Of a stretch of DNA of 64,000 nucleotides, positions 45,120-57,222 are shown in pieces. The number at the start of each line of letters is the position of its first letter. The stretch's first letter is position 1. Source of the stretch: Chaunax sp. Z400 (taxonomy: Eukaryota; Chordata; Actinopteri; Lophiiformes; Chaunacidae); contig CM075192.1 in NCBI GenBank assembly GCA_037577475.1, positions 18,146,908-18,210,907 of the forward strand. Direction: 5' to 3'. Both the position numbers and the translations under genes were made by a program. The notes below the pieces were generated by a model that had not been told where the DNA came from, made no database searches, and saw only the letters and a program-made list of their open reading frames with translations.

Positions 45120-47460
45120 AAGCTCTCTAATGAGTTCCCTTCTACAGATATTTTTTATTATCATCAAAAATATCTTACAGTTGTTGTTAATGTGCAATTG
45201 CAAATGCATTATCTCCATCATAAAAGAAAAAATTCAACAATTGTTAATTTCACTTTTCAATTTCATCAAACATTTTACAGCAGTATGAACAGGATTCATG
45301 TTAAGAAAGTTAACAGCATGACAGTTTAGAAATAAAATATTTCATTTCTGTTATCTGTTATGAAATATGAATGTGATTATTTTTATTCTCATATCATCAC
45401 AGTTGTTACAGATGTGGTGTTTTGAGATGCTTGTTACTATAAAAGAATGACAGAAGCATCTGTTACAGTTGAACCTGACTTGCCTCTGAAAAACTGGGAC
45501 TGGCAAACCTCAGACTGTATCAAAGTTCTAAATAATCCGTCGAACGATGGTTCCTTTGACACATGAAACAATAAACACAAGCTGTCACTTTCACGCTTCT
45601 GGTAAGTGTTCTGTGCTGCATGTGCTGAAAGACTTAGTTATAGACTCCTAGGGCTTGGAGAGAGTCAGTGTGTTAATGTGTTAATTTTGTATTTGCTCTG
45701 CTCTACCTGACAGATCAAATTAGGAAGGACAAATTATGTATGTAGTTATTAGGATAACAAGTTGATTTTTATTCTGACAGGTAATTGGAATACTTAATAA
45801 ATGGTCTCCATGGAGACACCATCAGTGCCTCTTCTAAGAACAACTTTATTTTTTCCAAGCTTAGAAAAAGCATCATTCAACCAGACTGAAAAGACTTGTT
45901 CCATCTGTTGCATCATTTATTGTAATTATTCATTTATTCATTTGTATATTGTTCATTCCATTTATTTTTAATTTTGTTCATTTATATATTCTAGTTAGCT
46001 ATTTAGCTTTGCTTTCTAACATTGTTCAACGAGAATCTGTAGCGAATCAATTTCCCCACGGGGATCAATAAAGTATTTCTGATTCTGATTCTGATTCTGA
46101 ATACCAGTAAAGCTGGTCACCATTTGTAATGGCAGTATGACCTGACTGGTGATAGCTGAGATCACACTTTGTTCCATAAGTCACTGGGGTAGGGTTAGAG
46201 TAAATTACAGGTATGTTTCAACACTTTCTGACCTCAGTAGTGATTCACACGATCCTATAATTAGTGTTAAGTATCCTGTGAATTTGAGTGTGACCTCCTA
46301 GTCATTCCATTTCGGAGAATACAAGATGATTTAAAGGTTTTCTTTGATGTTGACCAAGGCTGCAGCGAAACTCTGCTTGATGGACTATCAGACTTCCTCT
46401 ACAGCGGTGATTTCTGCCAGTGTTGGATCAGCGAATGCCAACCAGTACGTCCACAGCCCTGTTTGCACAAATTAGGAGTGTGCTCATAAATTACACACAG
46501 GGTTTTCTACAAAGGAGTTAAACCATGTTTGACAACTCCATTACACCAGTGGAAACAAAATAGTAATTTCACTGTCATGTTCGAAGCATTTTTGAAGCTA
46601 ATTTTAGGTAAACGTCTCAACATTTACATGCCTCAGTGTTCGCTTCTGTTGAGAGAGTCTGATGATTTACTGTTGTACATCTGGTGATAAATTGGATAAT
46701 AATGCAAAGTGCTCCCCAAATGCTGCAGTATAAACAGTTTGAACAAGAAAGGAAAGGTCAGGGTGACAGTCAATTATGTCATGACATTAAAGAAAAAAAT
46801 ACATCTGCCTAAAACAATTTAAATACTTGAGTTTCTGCACGTTTTAACCTATTCTTCTACACATCACATATGACATCACATACTTTACATAACTGTTTTG
46901 AAACCATGCAGTCGGTTTGTTCCAGGTTTCCTCAATAGTTCCATTTATTTCATAGTACAAAGAAAAACAATATGCAACTTTCCAGCAACACTGTAATGAG
47001 CCTTTAAAATGAACCTTGCCCACCCATGTCAGAATGGTTCAGAGTGAACTTTTTTTTGTGTCACCCTGGGCATTTCTTGTCAATGAGATGTATTTGAGGT
47101 GACATTTTAATAGCAGTTCTGGATTGCCATAAATTCTTAAATTAGGACATTTCTTCCGTACAAAGCCAAAATGCAGTATCTGTAAAAATGCTAAACAGAG
47201 AACAGCTTTTTGTGTTTTTCTTTGACCCCAATCTGAGAGTCAGAGAACCCACGACAGTCTAAGAGATTGAAGAGAAGATACTGCACTTTGAATTGGGACA
47301 AAAAAATGTGATTAATTGATTGATTTTGTTGTAACATCAAAGTGCAGCTTGCTGCTGTCAATGGTGTCTTCAATATGGCCCTACAGGCTTTATACAAAAC
47401 ACACTATGTAAAACCACCAAATGAAACATTCATTGAGCAAACCACTGTGGCCACCTCACT
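45120..47460. other. gene-free stretch
   Basis: Apart from the retroelement tail at 46,040-46,102 nothing was recognised. Confidence 0.4.
46040..46102 (+). repeat. retroelement 3' tail with (GATTCT)n
   Basis: AATCAATTTCCCCACGGGGA then TCAATAAAGTATTTCT and four GATTCT units. This is the 3' end of a non-LTR retroelement. Upstream (from about 45,900) is AT-rich without a coding remnant. Confidence 0.65.
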
Positions 47461-47467
47461 CTCAGAT

Positions 47468-47578
47468 TCAATGATGATAGTCTAACCAAATTAAATAAAA
47501 CAAAGAAAGTAGCAGGAGGACGCCTAAAGCGATGGCTTTTTTGCATGTTTCCTCTTGTTCTCTGCTCTCAGCTGCCAT
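47468..47578 (-). CDS. possible small single-pass membrane protein (36 aa), unconfirmed
   Basis: On the minus strand an ATG in an optimal initiation context (ACCATGGCA) opens a 36-codon frame ending TGA: MAAESREQEETCKKAIALG followed by a hydrophobic helix (VLLLLSLFYLIWL) and DYHH. A good acceptor (CTCTTTGTTTTACAG) lies 10 bases upstream, as if this were a terminal exon. The layout, a short polar N-terminus followed by one membrane helix, is that of small integral membrane or tail-anchored proteins. No family recognised, no upstream exon identified, and a longer ORF overlaps on the other strand, so it may be chance. Confidence 0.25.
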   Translation of the reverse strand: MAAESREQEETCKKAIALGVLLLLSLFYLIWLDYHH

Positions 47579-48825
47579 GGTTAGACTCTGTAAAACAAAG
47601 AGGCCTATGACAGACCACCTGCTCAGAGAGGATTGTGGGTATGAGCTACTGTACACTAAACAGCTGAACCAGGAGCAGCGAGAGGGTCCCGTGGGGATAA
47701 AGGCTGGGGAAGGGGCGGCATTGGGGGAGGTTGAGGGTAGGCTGGTCCAGATGAGGTGGTCTTGTGGAAATGGTTGCAGAGGTCAAGGCTGTATGTGGCA
47801 TAAATGCTTCCCGGATACTGATGGACAGTGGTCAAGTCTGCACTCAGTACATAAATACTCCACGCTACATTTGGCACCAAAGCCTTTCCATATGCTGTTT
47901 GCAGAAGGCCTCAATGGTGCTTACAATCCAATCCCCATCTGGCTCTTTTCTAAGTCAGCCCGTCCAGGATTTCACACATGTTCCCTGACATGGACCTGCT
48001 TTCTGTTTCATAAGAGGTGAGAGTGCCAAGCCCTCTGTACTTCAGTGGTTACCCACATACCTACCCTAGCTGGTCGTAAGCTCCTCTTAAAAAAACACGT
48101 CTGTAAGAGGATTGATAGAGCTCCTGTTCGATCCGATGTGGGTTCTCTCGTTACAGGACTATGTGAGTGTAAACACGTTGAAATGAGGCAGGATATGCCA
48201 ATCATTCCACTAGTCTGAAGAGAACATACTTGTTTACACAAGTTGCTTTTAATTGTGAAGAAGTTAAATCATCTTTTACTGGTTCTGGGAAAAACAAGAT
48301 GTCAACACTGAACATGAAACTTAAGCACTTGTTTAGTTTTGTGCAAGTGTCCATCAAATCCAATCTACTTTGGCAACAATAGTATCTATGAACAAAACCA
48401 GTCTTTTCAGTTATGACAAAGCCCTATAACACTTATTACAAAGAGCACGTCTTTGTTTTTAACATTTATCTTATTTTTTAGACACAAATATTGTACTGAT
48501 AATTTTATCTTGGCATGGGAATGTCCATCATTCTGTCACTTTTGTTTTTGTGTGTGCATTACTTTATAGCACTTCATTGGTCCATTTGTACACAATAGTT
48601 TTGAAAAATAATTAAAAGAAGAATTATTTAGTTACAGAATGACTTTCCTTATTATGAGCCTAAATCTACATGTCTTCATGTTAAACATGTAGCTGCTGCC
48701 AGCAGGCTTGGGTAAAGACAGGATCCAGTCAGATAACATAATTATAAATAATAATAATTATTGATCTTTTTTTCTTTTTCTTTTTTTTAGGATTAGACGG
48801 GGCCATTTTAGATGTATTCTGTGTT

Positions 48826-48942
48826 ATGTCAAGCTATGCTATGCTAAGCTCACCAGCTGCTGGTTATAGACGCTTAGCTTAGCTCATCAAACTCTTGCAA
48901 GAGGGCAATGAAGCATATTTTTCAAAATGGTGAATTGTTTAA
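48826..48942. repeat. fish interspersed repeat (CTAGCTTAGC type), copy 1
   Basis: GCTAAGCTCACCAGCTGCTG, GCTTAGCTTAGCTCATCAAA and CTTGCAAGAGGGCAATGAAG followed by TTCAAAATGGTGAATTGTTT. This is the same family, in the opposite orientation, as 57,425-57,630. Confidence 0.65.
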
Positions 48943-51740
48943 GTATATGGATGTGTGACTCTCTACTTTTGATATTTGTTTCCTAAGTAAATTTGATAGT
49001 AGTATTGATGGTGGTATACTTTTTACGACAACACTTGATTATAGTACCACACTGAACTCACTGCGGTTTTAAGTTATCTCTGTCTATTGTGTTTACACAA
49101 TATTTTGGGGCTGTGTACTCCTGGAGCTCAGTTGAGGAGAGGGGCCCCTTCCTGCTGTCCTTGTCTGAAGGCCAGTCATCTGTGGCTGTGATTCAGGTAG
49201 AGGCCCAACAGGGAGCCCTCTAGAGATGAGGCCAACATGGTGAGTTCTGAGGCGATGAGATGAGTAAGGCAGGAGGGAAATGGAGGTCAAGGGGGTTGGC
49301 CTCTGTTCTAACCCTCTGCACAGCCTTGCTTACTCCGTTCTGCCTGCCTGGCAGATAAATGATGATAGAGCAGAAATATATGGTACCCTGGCTAATATAT
49401 GTTAGCCTGTCTACAAGAATAGTACAACAGCCTCGCTCCACCTCCTCAATGTGTGGTCTCTGACATGACTGTCAACTTAAGAAAAAGCAGCGAGGAGGAG
49501 TAGCAGGAGGAGGAGGAAGAGGAGGAAACCTCCCAGCTGCAGCCAGCCTGAAATGCGAGGGACTCAAGCCTGAGAAGCAGAGAACACAGGACAACAATGC
49601 CTACAAATAAGAAGAGGTTATTATTGCTGGACACAACTCTGGTAAAAAATAAATTAGACACAGTGACTGCATGACACTATGAAAATAAAAGAGATTCAGA
49701 TTCTTATTAGATGATAAGTGGAAACACACATCCTCGCTGGACTGTTTTTCTCATCCAGAGACTGAGTCATCTGCTGTTGAGCTTTAGTAACACATTCCAA
49801 TACAGGTGGTCTTCTGAAATAAAAAGTTTAGCTTTGGTTTCAGTAATGCCAGAGGTAATGACTGATCTAATCATAGGGCATGCTTACAGGAACCCACCTG
49901 TTTTGCCAGCCTCACTCTCACATAAAATGTAGTGTTGCCAACTTCTCAGTTTGGGCGTGTGACACATGTTGGGGTGGCAGTAATGTGTTACCCAGATTCC
50001 TATATAATCCCAGATATCTGGGTCTGATTCTGTTCTCTCATCTGCTGCCAAGAGAGAAAAAGTTGCTCACGCTTGGCCCGGCTGGATCTGCTCAATGGGG
50101 CACTGCACCTGAAAGCTTTTATTGGGCCGAGTGGGTCCAGAGAAGATGCAACCTTTCCTTTGTCGCTAACTCTACCCCATATCAACCACCGTCCCAAACA
50201 TTTTGTTTTTCAACCACTCACATTTTCCAGTCGCCTGGTCTTCTTCCCTCCCAATTTTTTTAAAAGTTGCAAACAACCAGGCAGCAAATCAGGCAGGCAG
50301 CCAGCATATGTGGCCGGTCCGTGCGCACAGGACTGCAGTACTTAGAAAGGATGTACTTAAGCAGTAAAGAATTTGGCCAGCTCTTACACCAGCAGAACAC
50401 AACTTACTGGTCCTATTAATGACAAATCACACTCCTCTCTTTTGTCATAGCTGGTACATAATGGCCTGGTCTAGCAGCTGCACAATGGTTGTGTCATAGT
50501 TTCAGCACCTGGGTGCACTGGTATGGACATTTTTTCCAATTCGTTAAAACGATTTTTAGTTAATCAAATTGCTTATTTTAGACTTTATTACTTACAATGC
50601 ATATTCACTTTTCTGAAGTGGTAAATAGAAAATACTAAAAACCAATTTAAGTCCATAATGGGAGGTCAATTTATTGGCTATTCCCTGAGCCTTGCTGTAT
50701 TTTGCTATATTTTCCACAGGAAAACAAAAAGGAAACGCTGCACCTCGTTCCCTTTGCAACAAGCTTCTTGGCAATTTCATCAGAAACATTATCATGCAAT
50801 GTGTTTACTAGCTTGTCAGTGTTTCTCTGACACATCTTTGAAGTTCATCTGCCAGTCCAAATTGCCCTCAGAAACCACTTTGTTTTATATTTTTATTACA
50901 TGTGTCTGTATTCCAGCAGCCTTCTAAATATACTCCTTCTCTTGCCCACAAAAAGAGCTGAACACTAAATCCTTCATAATTAAAGCCTTCTCTTCAGTCC
51001 GAGGCTGCCTCCAGTACGAACAGGTTTATGGGCTGCTTGCAGGGCAGCACTGCTGAGTTTCGGCCTCTTCTGTCACCACTACCAGGCCCAAACATCAGTC
51101 AGAGGATCTGGGAGTTTACTGGCAGCTGCTAATGATGCTCAATGTTTATCCCCTTTTTTTTTGTCACAGTGGACATACTTGTTATTCAGAATTTTTGACA
51201 CATCCATACATGAATTAAACAAAAATCAATTTACACTTGTCTAGGCTTGAAGACGACACAATAATGTCCACTGATAACTAAAGCAGTTATCAGTAGACAA
51301 CATAAGCCAGCTCATTTTATTTAGGCTCCATGCCTCTTATAGAGCAAATACTAACTTTGCAGGTGTTTGCGTAGGAGCCTGTGCAGCAATTTTCCAATCT
51401 GGCTAGGCCCTGGTTTTTCATTTCACATTAGAGCTCAGGGAATTACTATGAAGGCTATCTCCACTGGTTTTCTGAATAATATATGAAGCAATGGCATCAT
51501 CCTGACACCCTACACCTTTCACTCTCAGGTCTAGCCATCAGCCCAGTCATGAGAGGAGCTGGTGAAACAGGTAAAAATGGAGCGACAATGACAAGGTGGT
51601 AGCATTGATGAATAATTTAAAGTTCATCCAGTCTTCTTTGAAAGATATCTCCCTGTCAGCCCTCCAGCCTCGCTCAGTCACTCTCAGGGTGTACAGCACT
51701 GTGGACCAGAGAGGAGACACGCTTTCACCACTGCAGTAGG
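48943..51740. other. gene-free stretch upstream of the Ig gene
   Basis: No exon with family resemblance; GGA/GAG-rich low complexity at 49,480-49,530. Regulatory content for the gene starting near 51,780 is possible but not identifiable. Confidence 0.4.
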
Positions 51741-51751
51741 CTTTAAATAGC

Positions 51752-51759
51752 CTCTTGAC
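51752..51759 (+). promoter_or_regulatory. TATA-like box of the Ig-domain gene
   Basis: TTTAAATA lies about 47 bases before the start codon, consistent with a transcription start near 51,780 and a 5' UTR of about 20 bases. An inferred site. Confidence 0.45.
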
Positions 51760-51798
51760 TTGAGATCTCCAGTTGAAGCTCTGTGGCAGGGGAGAACG

Positions 51799-52604
51799 AT
51801 GATAATTCCTTTTTTCTGCTCACTTCTCTGCTGGCTGGCTCCTCCTCTACAAGGTAAGGTCTCATTGCATTAAAGCTTACTTTAACAACAAAGATGAAGA
51901 GTTGGAGACAAGTCAGGGCGAGCAGAGTCTCTCTTCGTCACAAACTGCTGTCATTATTATGTCAAATTGTTAAGCACACCCAGAGGGAGCGCAATAAAAT
52001 TTGATCAAATAGGCCTGAGGCAGATAAAGTATGAGTGTGGTGAATTATGTGCTGGCCAGCCTCAGGCGCTGACACAGTCAATTCCTAACCAACTGTGAGG
52101 TCTTGTAAAACATTTCTGAAGACACTTGCTGATAAACCTCTTTCAATGCTGATCTTGTAGAAATTGTTTTTTGTTGATGCGCAGAACAAAACACTAGCTT
52201 TTGTCTCTCACAGTAACAGAACCTGGCTCTGGCTGTCTTATGTTACAGGTCTAGAGATACATGACTCCGAGGGGGTGGATTACATTCGCTCCCACGCTAC
52301 AGCGACGGAGGGGGGGGGAGTCACCTTGGGCTGTGGTTCCATCATGCCTACTATCTTCATCTGGGGCTTCACCAAACCAGGAACTGATAACAATGTAGCA
52401 GTGGCTTACAATTACGGACAGGGGCCAATAATCCAGTCTCAGTCCAGCAGCCTGGGTCGTCTGCAGGTGCCCGTCAACACCTCTGCTTTGGTCATAGAGG
52501 AGATTACGAGGGATGCCGAGGGGATGTACACCTGCCAGGCTTTGTACGATACAGACGAAGGGGCTACTTTCTACTACACCCGACTGGATGTGGAGGATGC
52601 CTGA
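51799..52604 (+). CDS. secreted single Ig V-type domain protein, VSIG10L2-like (two exons)
   Basis: Join 51,799-51,853 and 52,249-52,604, phase 1 junction (CAAG/GTAAGG; TGTTACAG/GT), 136 codons plus TGA. Exon 1 is a signal peptide (MIIPFFCSLLCWLAPPLQG). Exon 2 is one V-set-like domain: first Cys in VTLGCGS, core Trp in FIWGF about ten residues later, and DAEGMYTCQALY with the second Cys, ending FYYTRLDVEDA. No membrane helix or GPI-type tail follows, so the product should be secreted. The order GCGS, W-FT-PG, VAV, SLG-L-VP, ALVIEE, YTCQ is close to the first domain of human VSIG10L2 as remembered, and that gene neighbours CDON in human. The human protein continues with several further Ig domains and a membrane helix; none was found downstream here. 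It could be a truncated orthologue, a shortened functional gene, or a model missing exons joined by an unseen donor. Confidence 0.75.
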
Positions 52605-52766
52605 TGATAACGCTCTGGTGTATTTAGTTTATAAAGTTTATAATGTCAACTTTTAAGATTCATGACCACTATGTATACCTTCAAACCATCTGCTTTAAAG
52701 ACTTAATTCTTTCAAATTCCCCCCCAAAAAGTTGTCAAACTTATGTTTTAGACTCATTTGATTATG

Positions 52767-52772
52767 ATTAAA
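52767..52772 (+). terminator. polyadenylation signal of the Ig-domain gene
   Basis: ATTAAA, the commonest variant signal, lies about 160 bases after the stop codon. It is consistent with a short transcript that ends at this domain. Confidence 0.45.
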
Positions 52773-52779
52773 GATGTAC

Positions 52780-55700
52780 AGTATGTTTCTGACTCCATCA
52801 CGCTACAGTGAAGAAGAATGAGTTCACCAATGAAAATGTACAGTTAAAGTTACGCCAATTTTACATGTGTTAACAAATCACATTACTTGTTATATGAAGG
52901 CTACATCTTATCCTCTGAAGAGAGCTTTGTCAAGTATGGGGTTAACTCGGCTTTGGTTCAGATACTTGGAGTCTGAAAGTGGGGCGTTCACAAAGCACAA
53001 CAAAAATAGACATTGAGTTGCATTATGGGAAGTGTAGCATCCAGCATTTTGTAGCTTGGCCAATATAAGAAAATAAAAAAAGGGCTATGTAAGCCACTGT
53101 TGCATTGATTTTGACAATTTCTTTTTAAATCTATTTCCTGTGACTCCCAACCTTATTGGGAGTCCAAAACAAAGTGGTTGATTGGTGACTTTGGATAATC
53201 CAAAGACATCATGGTGTACAATTTCATCAGAAGTTTCATCAGAAGTTGCACCTTGCTGAACATTTTCTAAAATGAAAAATTTGAATTCGATCACAAATAA
53301 AACTCCTTTCAATCCCATTGCATTGGGTGGAGACAGAAATCTCAGGACACAGTCAATCAAATAAATCCAATTATTATCAGGCTACATACGACAAAGGCTA
53401 AATGAGAAAAAGTGCTTTTTGTCAGTTGGATGAGCTGACTTTAAAGCAACAGACTAGCCTGGTAATACCCACTGAAACACTTTGATCAGTGAAAGACTGC
53501 TGTTGTGTCTTGCAATCTTTGTAGTCATATAAACATAAACGCAGCGTAGGATAATGTACACCTTTGGTTGTGGTTTCCATTTCAAATATTAAACCAGTCT
53601 TGTATTGTGTTCATTATTGAAACCATCTGGATAAGGGGTTCAATAGAAAATACTTTATATATACTTTTTTTGGTCTTTCTTGACATATATTCTTTATTGC
53701 TTTTTTATTTATACTAATAACTATAGTCCTGTATTGTTTTAAAGTGCATTAGACTGTACTGGATATTTACAACGTGTCGTCACTTTCAACAGGAGTGAAG
53801 AGACTGTGGCACATCCAGAGCATACTGGCACATTTTAAAACACGTTCCTCCTAATGTCTGGAGAACATTTTAGCTGCTTTGAATTTGAGATACCTTGACA
53901 GAAATCCTTGCACATAAATGTTCTCTCACATAATTAACCTCTATAAAACATAACTTTACTCCCATCTTTGCACTGATATCCTATAGTGGATGGTGAATTA
54001 AAATAACTACATGGCTGGGTCATGTTTCAGGAAGTGTGGCTCTCAGAATTTCTTTTGGCGCATGTGAATACCAATAATTTCATTCTGAAAGTTTCATCCT
54101 GTCAGCAGGTCCTGTCCTGTTGACTGGGAGAAAATTTGAAAAGTTAAGTTGAAGCAGCTGGGGTAAAGACGAGACAGTGTCTCTTGTTTTTTCCCTGATT
54201 ATATCCAACAGGTGCAGTCAACAAATATTGTGGTTACATCAGCCGGAAAACTTGAATTGAAGCTGAGTGTTGGCTGTGTGACATCTTCATGCATCAAGAC
54301 ATGAGCCTGATAACAAAAAACAGCAGATATCCCTAAGGGAGCGAATAGATTATGCAGTCATATGAGCTCATCATTTGTAGGGACCCAATGGAATGCCGTT
54401 GAATTTCATCCAACCTCAACATACTTCACTTGCAGTTTGTGACATCTCAAGGATTAAACCGTCCGGAACTGAATCAAGGGAGTTAACAACACACTGCCCA
54501 ATTCATAAGAAATGCATTCATCCAGGGTGTGCCAGAAAGGGGAGAGAGAGGAAGAATGGTGGGCGGAGGGGAGAGGGGCTGGCGTTAACAGGTCGGCTCT
54601 GCAGCAAGAGGCAGAAATTCCAGGGCAGACAATGAGTTTTCTTGTTCCCATGGGCTCCTTAATGAAGGGGTGTAGCTGCGTGGGTAGAGGGTGCAGGGCA
54701 GGGCTGAGGGAGAGTGCCGACTGATAGACGTGGGAGATGGAGAAGCAGCTCATTTAGAGACAACCCTGCCCTTATCTGCTCCTCATCAGCCCAGCCTGCA
54801 TCTGTCAGCATCCCCTCTCTCTCCCCGGACTTCTTCTCTTTCGTTTCCAGCTTTATTTCCTACCCATTGTTTTGTTCCTTTTCTCCTCCTAATGGCAGCA
54901 AGGGAACCATAGTGGACAATCAAATGAGCTACTGCATGGAAATAAGTTTTAAAAAAATGGAGGGAAACTTCGTGAGACTGTGGAGACGATGGAGAGTTCT
55001 TCTAATTATTTAGCGGTTTTGTATTCATATCTAAGAAACAAAAAGCAACGTGCATCTAAAACATTTGAAGGTTTTCAGACTGAGAAACTCAGACAGGCTA
55101 TCCCTGGAAAAGAACTGAGTTTAAGCCGACTGAACAAATGCTGCCGGTCTGCATCGAGACTAAAAATAACAGCCGGAAGAGATTATGCCACACCTCAGCA
55201 GCAGGCAAGTAAATCTGGGTGCCAGGAATATCCCGTATACCATCGGTGGGAGGAGAGATGCCAGGCGAGCCAAAGCCTGAAGGCTGGCAGCTGTGTCTGG
55301 CACAAACACAAGCAGACAGGCACCACGCATGGAAAGCCTGCACCACAGTCATCCTATAAGTGAAGCACAATCAGCTCTGTCATCTGGCCTCTGCAATCCT
55401 ATCAACTCCAATCACCCAGAACACCATGGAGATTATTTTGAAGCCAATGGAGGGTTTAAGCCTTCAGAAAATGGGTTTGGCTGACGCAGCCTGAAACCTG
55501 AGAGGAGCATATTACAACTGTTTCATGAATGAGTTATCTACAGCGTGCACTCACATCGGGAGCATCACACAGCAACGTACCAGTTTTCATTTTGTTCTTT
55601 ACAGGAAGATACTGAGGCTGCACTAGACACCTATGCATGTTAGCGGCTCCAACAGGTAATTCAACTCCTTATTTGCCAGAAAATGTTGGCCTATTGTCAC

Positions 55701-57060
55701 TGAACTGATACAGATGGACATTTTTTACCAATCATCCTCATCTCATGAATTCTTTGAGGGTTGGTTCACACGAATCACAAAATAACATACAGCCATGCAG
55801 ATCGTTGTTGTTGTTCCATGTGTCAAAGTGTACAACGGAGGTGAGCTCATTTAAAAAAGCTATTAACTTTCTTTTACTCTTGATAATTCACAGACATAAT
55901 TACCTCTTTGTTAGTGAAATTAGACAATATGCCTGATCAGGGTTAAGTTGTTTTTAGAATTTAGGTGAAGGGACTCTTTAATACCACAAATACAACATTT
56001 ATGATGACGGGTTTTTTTTCAGTTGTGTTTTAGATTCAAATAAACTTCTCCCTGTAGCTGGAATTTCACCTGCTAGAAAGAAATGTCATCTGTATGCTCT
56101 CAAAATGACAGAGTCTTCAGTGAGTGGAAGCAAGAGTATTTTTAACATACAAATATTTGTGCAAAAGGGCCGCTCACACTTAAGAATGTTGTTTCAATGT
56201 AACTACTCCTCTTCTCTAACAGATTGGGGTCAGTAGGTCAACAGTCCTCTCAAAGCAATGGTGCATTTTGTATAAAGTGATGAGCTATCAAGTATTCACT
56301 GGAGCAAAGAGCAGCAGCCTTAATCTGAACAGAGAAGGGAGTGTTCACCCCGTTCAGCGGTCACTGCAGTGGAACAGCCTATCACAGATCCACATCAAAG
56401 GCCTGCCAGAAATATCGAAGGGTTGGGACCCCTGGGAAATTCATTATGGCAATCATCAACTCGGTGCTGCACATAGAGGAAGGGAGGAAAGACATTGAAA
56501 ATAGGTTGTTGTTTACTCTTCCATAGCTTCTCTTTATATTATTACAAAACTTTACACAGACAATTGCTAATCTCCACACTTCAGTGGAACACAGAGGGAC
56601 AAAACAGCAAAAAATAAAAAAGTATTTATCATCCAAAAGGCATAAATAATATAAAAGACAAACTTTTTTCCTTTAAAACAGATACATTCATATGAAATAA
56701 TAGTTTACTACTACAAAAAATAAATAAGTCATCTAAAGAGTTTTTGATCTTTAATAAGAGTCTTCGCTCCAGTGGGATACAGTTTCTGTCTTCGAGCAAC
56801 ACTTCCTTTGCTCTTTGCACTTCTCTCCATCTGACTTTACTCTCAGTCTCTTGTATTTGCTCTTTTTTCCAACGTCGCTCGTCTCACCTCAGTCCATCCA
56901 AGCCTTTGCGTCCTCTTCACCGTAACATGCAGTGTCTCTGACTATTCCATCGCTGTTCCTCCTCCTTCCTCAGTGATATTTCCTCCGCTGTCTGTCATTC
57001 AGTCACTTTGCCTGGTTTTTCTAAACTCTCCATGCTGTAGTACAGTCTCTTTGTGTGTGT
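52780..57060. other. region between the Ig gene and cdon, including cdon 3' UTR
   Basis: The plus strand was read specifically for further Ig exons (Cys, Trp, YxC patterns with splice sites); none was recognised. The last few hundred bases (about 56,600-57,067) are probably cdon 3' UTR, but no clear minus-strand AATAAA was fixed. Confidence 0.45.
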
Positions 57061-57067
57061 GATGCCT

Positions 57068-57222
57068 TCAGACCTCCTGTGGGCTGGGCTGGATCAGCTC
57101 TCCTGCTAGGCTGCTGCTGGAGATCCACACAGGCTTCTCGTCACAGTCCAAGTCTGGCAGCCCAAGTCTCTCCCAGCACACCACAGGCCCCTCCGTGTCC
57201 ACACACTCCAGCTCCTCCTCAG
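57068..57222 (-). CDS. cdon: cdon last coding exon
   Basis: A 155-nt coding part from acceptor TCCCTGTGCAG to the TGA at 57,068-57,070. Acidic start (EEELECVDTEG), then VCWERLGLPDLDCDEKPVW and a Ser/Pro-rich end resembling the C-terminus of CDON. Confidence 0.9.

Noticed and set aside
47532..48020. 162-codon plus-strand ORF
   Set aside because: No recognisable domain or signal peptide. It overlaps the small minus-strand candidate, which has better start and splice signals.
52780..56530. Downstream Ig exons of the VSIG10L2-like gene
   Set aside because: ORFs at 54.4, 55.0-55.5 and 56.3 kb lack the Cys-Trp-YxC pattern of Ig domains and a membrane helix.
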